64,000 bases of DNA, taken from NCBI RefSeq assembly GCF_004359615.1, contig NZ_SCWA01000005.1, positions 1 through 64,000 on the forward strand, given 5' to 3'. The first letter of the stretch is position 1, and every line of letters starts with the position of its first letter. Shown here piece after piece: positions 36,580 to 44,098 of this stretch. A program made the position numbers and the translations under genes. This stretch comes from Macrococcus brunensis. GTDB taxonomy: Bacteria > Bacillota > Bacilli > Staphylococcales > Staphylococcaceae. Under the pieces are notes generated by a model that was not told the origin of the DNA, did not search any database, and saw only the letters and a list, made by a program, of their open reading frames with translations.

Positions 36580-36759
36580 ATGAATACGAATTTACTACTA
36601 ACATATGTGATGCTGATAGTAGCTCTTGCTTTTGGTCTATTGACCCTATTTGTTCCGGAAGAAGTGAGAATTGGTAGTGCAATTGCTTCAGTTATTATGT
36701 CATTTATATTCTATAGATTATATTTAAGAGATATAGATAAAGAAGAGAACAAGTACTAG
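36580..36759 (+). CDS. Small membrane protein, 59 residues (cassette 1)
   Basis: A short gene. The protein starts MNTNLLLTYVMLIVALAFG, has two hydrophobic segments (about 5-25 and 32-47) and a charged tail ending KEENKY. TTAGGAG lies 9-10 bases before ATG 36580. It lies 18 bp after the 233-residue membrane protein and before a terminator, so it is the third gene of the cassette. Another ATG 5 bases upstream in a different frame gives only a short peptide. Confidence 0.7.
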   Translation: MNTNLLLTYVMLIVALAFGLLTLFVPEEVRIGSAIASVIMSFIFYRLYLRDIDKEENKY

Positions 36760-36775
36760 TTTCTTGTTCTTTTAC
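36744..36775 (+). terminator. Terminator of XRE cassette 1
   Basis: AGAACAAG (36746-36753) pairs with CTTGTTCT (36763-36770), followed by a T-rich run. It overlaps the end of the small gene. Confidence 0.75.
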
Positions 36776-36818
36776 TTTTTTTGCGCTAAATCGTCTACAA
36801 TGTAGATGAGGTGAAGTG

Positions 36819-37978
36819 ATGATTAAAAATAGATGGCTGCTGCTTATCGGGATCATATTTGTAGCTGCGACGCTTAGATCGCCGCTGACCGCAGTTGGTC
36901 CGATGATTAATGAAATCAAAGAGACTCTTGCCATCAATGATACGCTGGCTGGTTTTCTCACAACAATTCCTCTGATTATTTTCGGTCTTGTTTCTCCGTT
37001 CGTTTCTAAAGTGGTGAATCGTCTTGGGATGTCACAGACCATTTTCTATGCCATTCTGTTGCTTGTGGTCGGTTTGATTATACGTGTGTCTGGTGGGATT
37101 GGTATCTTTATGCTAGGTACGATTCTAATGGGTATCGCGATTGCTATCAGTAATGTGACACTGCCCAGTTATGTGAAATGGGCGTTTCCTCTTCAGATTG
37201 GACTCGCGACAGGTATTTATAGTACAACGATGAATTTAACAGCTGGTTTCGGAGCAGGGGCAAGTTATCCGTTGTATGAGATGAGCGACTTAGGCATTAA
37301 ACTCTCACTAGGCTTCTGGGTGGTATTCGCTGTTATCGCCGCTATTATCTGGCTGCCACAGCTGACAGGAAAAATTGAGACAAGGGAATCGTTGTATGTT
37401 ATAAGATGAGTCGTTCGAAGCTCGCCTGGATGGTCGCAATCATGATGGGATTCCAGTCCATGTTGTTCTCCACGACAGCGGCCTGGTTTCCGGCATTAAT
37501 GGTGGATAGAGGTATTGATCCTAAGATAGCAGGTTTTTATCTGATGCTCAACCAGTTCGCTCAGGTGCCGATGACCTTTATCTTCCCGGTTATTGCAGGC
37601 AAGATGAAAGCTCAGCGTATACTTGTTGTGATTGTTTCATCATTCTTTCTGATAGGATACAGCCTGTTATTTACAGACTATGCTTTAATGGCCATGATTT
37701 TTGCGGGACTTGGCAGCGGCTCTGCCTTCAGTATCTGTATGCTTTTCTGCTCACTACGTGCACGTACGAAAGAAGGCAGCATCGCCTTGTCAGGATTCGG
37801 CCAGTCGGTAGGCTATCTGATTGCGTCTATCGGACCGTTTATGATGGGCTATCTGCATGATATAACAGACAGCTGGACTTCCGGTATTATCCTGCTGTTT
37901 GTGATGGTGGTTATCTTTATGATAACAGGTATCTATGCAGGTAGTAACAGAGTGGTAGAAGATGAACAGCTATCTTAG
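36819..37978 (+). pseudogene. MFS transporter of the CynX/NimT type, split by a frameshift
   Basis: Two consecutive frames encode the halves of one transporter. The first (36819-37409, 196 residues from ATG 36819) has LRSPLTAVGPMINEIKETL and six membrane segments; the second (37406-37978, 190 residues) starts MSRSKLAWMVAIMMGFQSMLF and has the other six. Intact CynX-like proteins have about 390-400 residues, so nothing is missing except the frame near 37390-37409. The halves meet in an ATGA overlap, so coupled translation of two polypeptides is possible. Frameshift mutation or a sequencing error is the simpler reading. GAGGTGA precedes the first ATG. Confidence 0.8.
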
Positions 37979-38001
37979 GATGGTTGTTTTTTTGTATGAA
38001 A

Positions 38002-38046
38002 TGTAAAGTTTACTTGACGTAAAGCTAACTTTACATTTATTATAAT
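38002..38046 (+). promoter_or_regulatory. Promoter region of XRE cassette 2 with a perfect inverted repeat
   Basis: TGTAAAGTT (38002-38010) and AACTTTACA (38027-38035) form a perfect 9-bp inverted repeat around TTGACG (38014-38019). TATAAT follows at 38041-38046. The spacing of TTGACG to TATAAT is 21 bp, long for a promoter. The repeat is a likely operator for the XRE protein encoded 18 bp downstream. Confidence 0.65.
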
Positions 38047-38063
38047 GATAACGAGGTGAAGCT

Positions 38064-38267
38064 ATGGAAAATAAGTTGGCCGAATACAGACAGGCAAAAG
38101 GGATGTCGCAGCAGCGACTGGCTGAAAAGCTGAATGTGTCGAGACAGACAATTATTTCGATTGAAAAAGGAAAGTACAATCCTTCACTGCCGCTTGGACT
38201 GATTATTGCTGAATTGTTCGACGTCGATGTTACCGAGATTTTTATTTTAGAAGAATCAGATTACTAG
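38064..38267 (+). CDS. XRE-family transcriptional regulator (cassette 2)
   Basis: A 67-residue helix-turn-helix protein, LAEYRQAKGMSQQRLAEKLNVSRQTIISIEKGKYNPSLPLGLIIAELF, ending EIFILEESDY. It has the same size and layout as the cassette 1 regulator (35660-35863). GAGGTGAAG precedes the ATG. It probably represses its own operon through the inverted repeat at 38002-38035. Confidence 0.9.
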   Translation: MENKLAEYRQAKGMSQQRLAEKLNVSRQTIISIEKGKYNPSLPLGLIIAELFDVDVTEIFILEESDY

Positions 38268-38277
38268 GAGGGAAGCT

Positions 38278-38661
38278 ATGAAGTTAAAGGGAAAGCAATG
38301 GGTATTTTTAGCTATAGGTTTATTTTCATTAATATCATGCTGGCAGAGTTTTGAAGTATACGGTTATAAGCAGTTTGAACATTGGTTGATGTCTTTAAGT
38401 TTAGCTGTAATGTTTATTGTTTTCAGTATAATAGATATACCAGATAAAGAAGATGAAAGAGACAAGCTGATTAAATATAGAAGTAACTTTATCGCCATGC
38501 TATCACTGCTCATTTTTGCTATTATCCTCTTCATATCTCAGGTTATTAGAGGGGGGGTCATCAACCAGTTATTTTCTGCTGAACAGATGTTGATTATCTG
38601 TTTATCAATCTTAACTATCAGCTCAAGTGTTAGCCGACTGATTTATTCAAAAATTATGTAG
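38278..38661 (+). CDS. Membrane protein of XRE cassette 2, first
   Basis: A 127-residue protein with four hydrophobic segments. A cytosolic loop between segments two and three has DKEDERDKLIKYRSNF. The same motif, DEREQLINFKSYK, occurs in the next gene, so the two are paralogues and may form a heterodimer (inference). AGGAGGGA precedes the ATG. Confidence 0.75.
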   Translation: MKLKGKQWVFLAIGLFSLISCWQSFEVYGYKQFEHWLMSLSLAVMFIVFSIIDIPDKEDERDKLIKYRSNFIAMLSLLIFAIILFISQVIRGGVINQLFSAEQMLIICLSILTISSSVSRLIYSKIM

Positions 38662-38672
38662 GAGGGATTTTG

Positions 38673-39044
38673 ATGAAGCGTGCGTTTAATCAAAAAGTAT
38701 TGTTCGGTATGGGAATAATGCTTGCATTATTAGGTGCCTTTATCGGTATAGTAGTTGGAATGCAGAATATGAGTATCTGGGTCATGACATTTGTGCTTGG
38801 AATTGTACTGATTCTACGTTCCTTTATTTTTGAGGGTGAACATTTCGATGAACGTGAGCAGCTGATTAACTTTAAGAGCTATAAGTTAACTTTTATGATG
38901 ACGATTCTTATAGGAATGATGTTCTATTCTCTTTACTATTTTGACTGGCTGCATCTGCCGGGCGAAGATACATTTATCCTCTATATGGCACTCGTTGTTC
39001 TGTCCCAAGGCATCTCCAGCTTTTATTATGCAAAGAAAGTGTAA
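38673..39044 (+). CDS. Membrane protein of XRE cassette 2, second
   Basis: A 123-residue four-segment membrane protein with the loop motif DEREQLINFKSYKLTF shared with its neighbour. The start is ATG 38673, 6 bases after GGAGGG; a TTG three bases upstream is in frame. Last gene of the cassette, 11 bp after the previous one. Confidence 0.75.
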   Translation: MKRAFNQKVLFGMGIMLALLGAFIGIVVGMQNMSIWVMTFVLGIVLILRSFIFEGEHFDEREQLINFKSYKLTFMMTILIGMMFYSLYYFDWLHLPGEDTFILYMALVVLSQGISSFYYAKKV

Positions 39045-39106
39045 TAGCCGTCTTCACTTGACTTATGCATATATTTCCCCTAAGGTGAGTACCGAGGAGT
39101 GATAAA

Positions 39107-39910
39107 ATGAGAACGTTTGAACAGGAGAAGGACCTTTTCTTCGTCGACAGTTCAACGTACAAACTTTTAGCTGAACACTTAAAAACGACCGTGGTATGTC
39201 CAAAAGATGAGTTCAAAGGACATATTCTGTATAAAAACTTTCATGTGAGTAACTGCCATAGAACATGGCGGATTCAAGACTATGATTACGTGATTGTTGC
39301 GCGTCCTGGGTGGTACGAATCTCTTTCAGATGATCTGCAGCAGCTCATATTCCAGGAGCAGCGTCGAACGGGTTCCAGGCTTGTGCTTGGCAATTTATTG
39401 ATTACTCAGAAGTTCTGGCGTAGTCTTACGTCAACAACGCAGCAGAAACTGATTCACCTTTATGATGAGAAGATTGAAGAGATTGATACCAGGGGTCTGC
39501 CAGAACGTTTTCAGCAGCTGCACCATGTGTTTCCGGAGGAACATGGCGGAAACTGCTTTGCAGCTGCACTCTATGGTGTGGCAGATGAGCCGTCCTTGCT
39601 GGACGAATGGGTGCATAGTCAGTCATTCCTGGATATGCTGGAACGCAATCATTTCAAGCGGTTCGATCGGGCGACAAAAGACAGTGTGCTGGTATTTGAA
39701 CATGACGGTGTAGTCGTCCATGCCTGCTATGTCATTGATGATGAATACTGCTTTAATAAATCAGGACAGACTTTCTTCAATCCCTGGCACATTGCACGCA
39801 TAGGCAAAGTAGTGGAAGACTGGCATGACTGCAAAGTCATGTTCTTCTGTGATCCGTCCAAACTGGATGAATTAGTGAACTTAGGGATTGATGATAAAGT
39901 CGTTGCATAA
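39107..39910 (+). CDS. Hypothetical soluble protein with a possible Cys-His-Asn site
   Basis: I do not recognise this 267-residue protein. The C-terminal half has EHGGNCFAAALYG, then VVVHACYVIDDEYCFNKSGQTFFNPWHIA. A Cys followed by a His and an Asn in this order resembles papain-fold or NlpC-like enzymes, but the spacing is not diagnostic. No signal peptide or membrane segment. GAGGAGTG precedes the ATG. It is convergent with the metalloprotease gene. Confidence 0.65.
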   Translation: MRTFEQEKDLFFVDSSTYKLLAEHLKTTVVCPKDEFKGHILYKNFHVSNCHRTWRIQDYDYVIVARPGWYESLSDDLQQLIFQEQRRTGSRLVLGNLLITQKFWRSLTSTTQQKLIHLYDEKIEEIDTRGLPERFQQLHHVFPEEHGGNCFAAALYGVADEPSLLDEWVHSQSFLDMLERNHFKRFDRATKDSVLVFEHDGVVVHACYVIDDEYCFNKSGQTFFNPWHIARIGKVVEDWHDCKVMFFCDPSKLDELVNLGIDDKVVA

Positions 39911-39952
39911 AAAAGAAAGGTGAGAGACAGAAGTCTCTCGCCTTTCTTTTTG
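39911..39952. terminator. Bidirectional terminator
   Basis: A long stem, AAAGAAAGGTGAGAGAC paired with GTCTCTCGCCTTTCTTT, lies between convergent genes. Confidence 0.9.
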
Positions 39953-39955
39953 TTA

Positions 39956-41473
39956 TTAATAAACGCCGACTTTAGACCATGCATTTGCTACTGTATTCGC
40001 ATCAGTTGAACCGTAGAGATCCTGTGCTGAGCGGATTAATGCTGCTCGTGCGTCTGAGAACGAAGCATTTGGTGTTAGGTAGTAACTTAATGCACGATAG
40101 TAGATTTTCTCTGCTTTAGCTTTTCCGATGACTGTCACTGTATTGTAAAAGGCTTTATTCGGGATACCACTGTTGATATGAACACCGCCGTAGTCACCAT
40201 CTTCTGTATTTGGCAGGTACTGATACTGGCTCATATGGGCTGGCTGATCATATTGTTCCGGATTCGACATACTGCGCAGTGCGTCACCGGCAATGCCAGG
40301 TGTATAAGCATCTTCTCCCATCAGGAAATCAGGGTCAACAAAATAACCAAAGACATCGGAGAAAGATTCATTTAGAGCACCAGATTCATACTCATAAACA
40401 AGACCAGCTGTATAATCAGTGACAGCATGTGTTAATTCATGTGCGACGATATCATTGGCACCTGATAATGGTGAGAATGTACGCCCGTCACCATCACCGT
40501 AGAACATTGCTTCACCATTCCAATAAGCATTATTATGGTTGTAACCGTAATGTACCACTGAGTAAAGAGGTGCTCCTTTGCCATCATAGGAATCACGATT
40601 ATGTGTGTTTTTATAATAATCATAAACTTGATCTGCATAATAATGTGCATCTACACCCGCACGCTGTGACGTACTCGTGAATGCATTGTCATAATCAGAA
40701 ATCAGGTTATAGTTGGATTTTGTGTTATGTGCATCATAAGTTTCAATATTTCCAGTATGAGTCTGGTCGACTAAATAGTACTGACCGCTATCTGCAGTGA
40801 TATTAAGTGATTTATAATCTCCTTTATTCCCGTAGCCGTAGCCTGTTGTTGCCACTTCTTCAAGAAGATTCTGCTTTTTAACCACTTCTCCCGTCTCTGC
40901 ATCAATCTGGATGTTCCAGTTTGCCGGCTTCGGCGTGACATAAATGAGTTGTACGTTATAAACATATTTATTTTTTTCCGCATTGATGACAAGATCTGCT
41001 TTCTTAACCACTTTTCGACCCATCATATTCTTAACTTCTGATTGTTTAACGCCAGCTGTTTCAAAAGCTTTATCCACGGCATCCGCGCTTGAAAGTTTCT
41101 GAGTATTAGTCGGTGCAAGTGTTTTCTGATCAAGATCACCATTGACAAAGACAATCTGTCCTTCTTTATTAACATGAACTTTTACTTCTGAATGAAGAGC
41201 GGCCTTACCATTTACTTTTGGTTTCAATGTGTAATGAGTAAACCCCTCGCTATCTGTTTCAGTAGCGACTACTTCATATTGTTTATAGTTCTTTTTCACT
41301 GCTTTAGAGCCAGGAAGATTTTTCAGTGCGTGTTTAGCATCTTGCTTGTTGTGAACTTTTTCCATTTTACTAAGTGATTTCGAAGCGTCGGTTTTAGCTT
41401 CTGTCACATGGGTAGGAACTAAAGAAGCAAGCATAACCGATGAAAGCAAAGCAGGTGCAATGATTTTTTTCAT
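39956..41473 (-). CDS. Secreted thermolysin-family (M4) metalloprotease, aureolysin-like
   Basis: The 505-residue preproenzyme has a signal peptide (about 1-26, ending THVTEA), an FTP/PepSY propeptide (about 30-200) and the mature protease. Zinc motif HELTH is at 345-349, with the third ligand in GALNESFSDVFGYF. A late HINSGIPNKAFY region carries the transition-state His. S. aureus aureolysin has 509 residues and the same order. It degrades extracellular proteins and activates other secreted enzymes. The ATG is at 41471-41473, with AAGGAG upstream. The AT-rich 100 bp upstream likely hold the promoter. Confidence 0.93.
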   Translation of the reverse strand: MKKIIAPALLSSVMLASLVPTHVTEAKTDASKSLSKMEKVHNKQDAKHALKNLPGSKAVKKNYKQYEVVATETDSEGFTHYTLKPKVNGKAALHSEVKVHVNKEGQIVFVNGDLDQKTLAPTNTQKLSSADAVDKAFETAGVKQSEVKNMMGRKVVKKADLVINAEKNKYVYNVQLIYVTPKPANWNIQIDAETGEVVKKQNLLEEVATTGYGYGNKGDYKSLNITADSGQYYLVDQTHTGNIETYDAHNTKSNYNLISDYDNAFTSTSQRAGVDAHYYADQVYDYYKNTHNRDSYDGKGAPLYSVVHYGYNHNNAYWNGEAMFYGDGDGRTFSPLSGANDIVAHELTHAVTDYTAGLVYEYESGALNESFSDVFGYFVDPDFLMGEDAYTPGIAGDALRSMSNPEQYDQPAHMSQYQYLPNTEDGDYGGVHINSGIPNKAFYNTVTVIGKAKAEKIYYRALSYYLTPNASFSDARAALIRSAQDLYGSTDANTVANAWSKVGVY

Positions 41474-41606
41474 TTTATAATCTCCTTAGTCAGTTAAGAT
41501 TTGTGAAGCATAAATTGATTATAATCAGAAAATTATAAAAAAACAATATAAATATTTATAAAAACATTATATATATGCATATTTTTATAAATACTAAAGA
41601 GGAGAG

Positions 41607-41889
41607 AAGAAAAACGTCCTTATCTTCAAGACAAGGACGCTTTTTTTAACTATTTAATGATCGATTAGACTCCTTCCGAAATGAACACGCTAAGTGATTT
41701 CAAAACTTCGTTCTTGTGCCATTAAAAAATATGCTCAGACACCTGGATGATTTGGCTGTAATCTTCATATGCCACACGACTATGTCGGTAGAAAAATTCC
41801 GCCGTTACATCGGGCTTTTGATTTCCTCGAGGTTCTGATGCTGTTACGCAGCAAGTAGAACAAATCAGCCATTTCTTTTATAAAGATTT
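41607..41889 (-). ncRNA. Candidate structured non-coding RNA, about 280 nt
   Basis: The stretch has no long reading frame but shows ordered structure on the minus strand. An extended -10 TGCTATGAT (41896-41904 on the plus coordinates) predicts a start near 41889. A strong nested hairpin follows at about 41813-41871: GGCU-GAUUU with AAAUC...AGCC, GUUCU with AGAAC, UGCUG with CAGCA around a CGUAA loop. Further stems (CGGcGGAA with UUCUaCCG; UGGC with GCCA) follow. The terminator at 41611-41647 ends it. It matches no RNA family I know: no T-box, SRP, 6S, tmRNA or RNase P signatures. Strand and ends are predictions. Confidence 0.5.
41611..41647. terminator. Orphan bidirectional terminator
   Basis: CGTCCTT (41615-41621) pairs with AAGGACG (41633-41639), with further TCTT/AAGA pairing and T-runs on both sides. 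No protein gene ends here in either direction. On the minus strand it would end the RNA candidate at 41607-41889. Confidence 0.75.
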
Positions 41890-41910
41890 TACAATATCAT
41901 AGCATAGGTT

Positions 41911-41935
41911 GTTTTAAATATTTCGTAAAGGGAAT
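41911..41935 (+). promoter_or_regulatory. SigB-type promoter of the 41981 gene
   Basis: GTTTTA (41911-41916), 13 bases, GGGAAT (41930-41935) matches the general-stress sigma-B consensus GTTTWW-N12-15-GGGWAW. It lies 45 bp before the start codon. Confidence 0.6.
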
Positions 41936-41980
41936 TTAATATGGTAAAATAAAATTATTATAAAGGTAGAGGTGAAACAA

Positions 41981-42142
41981 ATGAAGGGATTTTTTAAAGC
42001 TTTATTCTTTATTGTATTCTTATTAGCGATTGTTGTAACAGGTGGAGCTGCTTTCTTATTTACTCGTTTTAAAGCAGATTTTGAAGATATTGAACGTCGT
42101 ACAAAGGATATCGTTGCTCAGATTGAAGCACAAAACCTATAA
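41981..42142 (+). CDS. Small membrane-anchored protein, 53 residues, probable SigB regulon member
   Basis: A short gene. The protein has one N-terminal membrane segment (MKGFFKALFFIVFLLAIVV, about 4-26) and a charged helical tail, FKADFEDIERRTKDIVAQ, of coiled-coil type. The sequence AGGTAGAGGTGAAACAA precedes the ATG. A SigB-like promoter lies upstream and a clear terminator downstream, so it is a complete monocistronic unit. Family not recognised. Confidence 0.8.
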   Translation: MKGFFKALFFIVFLLAIVVTGGAAFLFTRFKADFEDIERRTKDIVAQIEAQNL

Positions 42143-42169
42143 AAACTTGCCATCCGGCAAGTTTTTTTA
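42141..42169 (+). terminator. Terminator of the 53-residue protein gene
   Basis: AAACTTGCC pairs with GGCAAGTTT, followed by a seven-T run. It also overlaps the end of the convergent surface-protein gene. Confidence 0.9.
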
Positions 42170-43339
42170 TGTTCTGAATGAACGGCGTGAGAAGATGAGC
42201 AGGCTGATGCCGCTGACAGCAAGAATAGAGCTGATCAGTTTTGTAATATCATGTTCTCCTGCCTGAGGCAATTGTAATGATTTTTTCTTTTTAGGACGAC
42301 TATATTTTAGAGTAGCTATTTCCTCTGTTTTTACTTGGGGACGAGGGTCGACTTGAGGTTTTGTAACAGGTAGTTGTGGTTTAACGCTTATCTTTCGGAC
42401 AGGCGTCTTTTTGATGACTTTTTGTGTCGTTTTATGGGGGACGATATCTGCTGTTGGATGAGTTGAATGAATTTGCTTAGTTGGATGAGTTAGTTTTGTT
42501 GAATGGGTTTGTTTAGTCGGATAAGTTACTTTAGCTATCTTCTCTTTTTCTATATGGACTTTAACTGGTTTTTGGGATGTTTCTATATGTTGTTCATGTA
42601 TCTTCTTAGTTGCAATTTTCTTAGAGCGTTGTTCTGACGGTTTTTGCTGGATTTTAGGTTGAGGTTTTGGCTGAGGATGAAGAACAGCTGGTTTCAGTGT
42701 CTTTATAGATTTCTGAATAGGTCTTTGGATAGGTTTTTGAGACGGTTTCTGGATGACAAGACCAGCTGCAGGTCTTCTTTTTGGTACCCGTTTGTGTATA
42801 GGCATCTCTTCTGAGGAACTGCCTACGCTCGAGTTGGCAGATTGCTCTGACTTTGTCTCAATAGTGAAATAGTCTTTTTCACCAGCCTGAAGTGTCATAT
42901 GCTTTTCATCGTATGATAGCTCATGGTCGCCAGGAGAAAGCTCAAGGAGAAGCTGACCTTCTTCATCTGTCATGACTTCTTCACCGTCCAGCAGAAGGGA
43001 ATGAGTCGGCAGGGGTTCATTAAGCTGATCGACAACTTGAATGAGTGTTTCATACGGCTGTTCAGTGCTCTGAAGTGGCTCGTCAACTACATCAGATATA
43101 ACGATTAGTTCCTGTTCTTCATCCAAAGTGAAAGAGTCACCATTGATAATGACTTCATCCGTTTCCACTAGCAGCTGGCCGTCGGATGATGTCTCTGCAG
43201 GAATCGGCTGATTATCAATCATCAGAGTAACTGAGTAGTGAGGTAAGGGCTGATTGTTATTATCGACGATTTGAATAAGGTGGTCAGGTGCAGGTGTAGA
43301 TGCTAGGGCAGCCATAAATAGAATACTGAAGTGTAACAT
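42167..43339 (-). CDS. LPxTG-type cell-wall-anchored surface protein with basic Pro/Lys/Gln stalk
   Basis: The 390-residue secreted protein has a short N-terminal hydrophobic signal (MLHFSILFMAALAS), then two related beta domains (about 20-65 and 95-150; LIQIVDNNNQPLPHYSV and LIQVVDQLNEPLPTHSL) that look like small prealbumin/CnaB-type repeats. A long low-complexity stalk (about 180-340) is rich in Lys, Pro, Gln, Thr and His, with THPTKQ/THSTK repeats. The sorting signal is LPQAG at 357-361, then a hydrophobic stretch and RRSFRT. LPxAG is an accepted sortase variant of LPxTG. AGGAGA precedes the ATG. The strongly basic stalk suggests binding to anionic wall polymers (inference). Confidence 0.85.
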   Translation of the reverse strand: MLHFSILFMAALASTPAPDHLIQIVDNNNQPLPHYSVTLMIDNQPIPAETSSDGQLLVETDEVIINGDSFTLDEEQELIVISDVVDEPLQSTEQPYETLIQVVDQLNEPLPTHSLLLDGEEVMTDEEGQLLLELSPGDHELSYDEKHMTLQAGEKDYFTIETKSEQSANSSVGSSSEEMPIHKRVPKRRPAAGLVIQKPSQKPIQRPIQKSIKTLKPAVLHPQPKPQPKIQQKPSEQRSKKIATKKIHEQHIETSQKPVKVHIEKEKIAKVTYPTKQTHSTKLTHPTKQIHSTHPTADIVPHKTTQKVIKKTPVRKISVKPQLPVTKPQVDPRPQVKTEEIATLKYSRPKKKKSLQLPQAGEHDITKLISSILAVSGISLLIFSRRSFRT

Positions 43340-43539
43340 CCGTTATCTCCTTCTTTTTTCTTTCATTGTGACAGTTCGCCGTTATCGAATCTACTGGATT
43401 ACATATTCTATAGAATCTCTACATCGCTGTTATAAATCATTTGAAATAGGTGCTTTATTCAACAGTTAACCTCTATTTATTTACATTTTAGTCATGATTC
43501 ATGTATTCATGTAAAAAATAAGTTTAATTAAGTTTACAA

Positions 43540-43568
43540 AAAACTATCTGAAGAACTCAGATAGTTTC
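43540..43568 (-). terminator. Terminator of the yolD-like gene
   Basis: AACTATCTGA pairs with TCAGATAGTT around AGAAC, overlapping the stop codon. On the minus strand it runs into TTTTTT. The 200 bp between here and 43339 hold the promoter of the surface-protein gene and nothing else I can name. Confidence 0.8.
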
Positions 43569-43964
43569 AAGGGTGATATTGATGACATCCATAAATGAAA
43601 TGAAGCACATCTGCTGATTGGCTTGATTGATTCCGATGATATGAAGAGCCCACATATCAATTCTCTCGATAGTCATTAAGAGGTCATTGATATAGCCTTC
43701 ACTATAGAACTGAATCAGAACAGGACACTGCTGCCGTTTCGCTTCTCGCAGCTGCATATCCAGCTCCTCAAGACGGTCGTCTGATAGTTCGGGCCGGGCA
43801 ATCTTGTTCTGATTCTCTATATGCTGTCTGACACTTTGGAACTGCTCAGGCATTGTCGCAAATGGCGCCCATTTAATCATGCCTCGCCCTTTTGGTATGT
43901 GCGGATTCAGCTGACTGGGATCAACTTGACGATAATCCAGCTCACCATAGACTGGATGTTCCAT
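43557..43964 (-). CDS. YolD-like protein under SOS control
   Basis: The 135-residue protein has the YolD-like signature KGRGMIKWAPFATMPEQ near residues 25-41 and a conserved late region, VLIQFYSEGYINDLLMTIERID. YolD-like proteins are usually encoded next to a Y-family DNA polymerase (UvrX/YqjW type) and belong to the SOS response. Here no polymerase gene is adjacent, so this is an orphan. Its promoter contains a LexA box (44000-44013). The ATG is at 43962-43964. Confidence 0.85.
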   Translation of the reverse strand: MEHPVYGELDYRQVDPSQLNPHIPKGRGMIKWAPFATMPEQFQSVRQHIENQNKIARPELSDDRLEELDMQLREAKRQQCPVLIQFYSEGYINDLLMTIERIDMWALHIIGINQANQQMCFISFMDVINITLETI

Positions 43965-43993
43965 AACATCACTTCTTTCACTGATGTAGCTTC

Positions 43994-44022
43994 ATTATAC
44001 GAACATACGTTCTGTATTGCAA
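43994..44022 (-). promoter_or_regulatory. LexA-controlled promoter of the yolD-like gene
   Basis: On the minus strand: TTGCAA, exactly 17 bases, TATAAT. Within the spacer lies GAACGTATGTTCG (plus strand CGAACATACGTTC, 44000-44012), which matches the Gram-positive SOS box CGAAC-N4-GTTCG apart from the outermost base. LexA bound here would block the polymerase. Confidence 0.88.
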
Positions 44023-44053
44023 CACTATTTATTATTTTTTTATTTTGCAAGCG

Positions 44054-44096
44054 AAAAAACAGCCTCTTTTTTATAATGAAAAGAGGCTGTTTTCTT
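44054..44096. terminator. Terminator of the MFS gene
   Basis: AAAACAGCCTCTTTT pairs with AAAAGAGGCTGTTTT; it lies directly before the stop codon of the minus-strand MFS gene and has T-runs on both sides. Confidence 0.85.
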
Positions 44097-44098
44097 AA

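Noticed and set aside
41640-41900. Decayed transposase or other protein gene
   Set aside because: All frames are broken within about 45 codons and no transposase motif appears; nested inverted repeats fit an RNA better. Not excluded completely.
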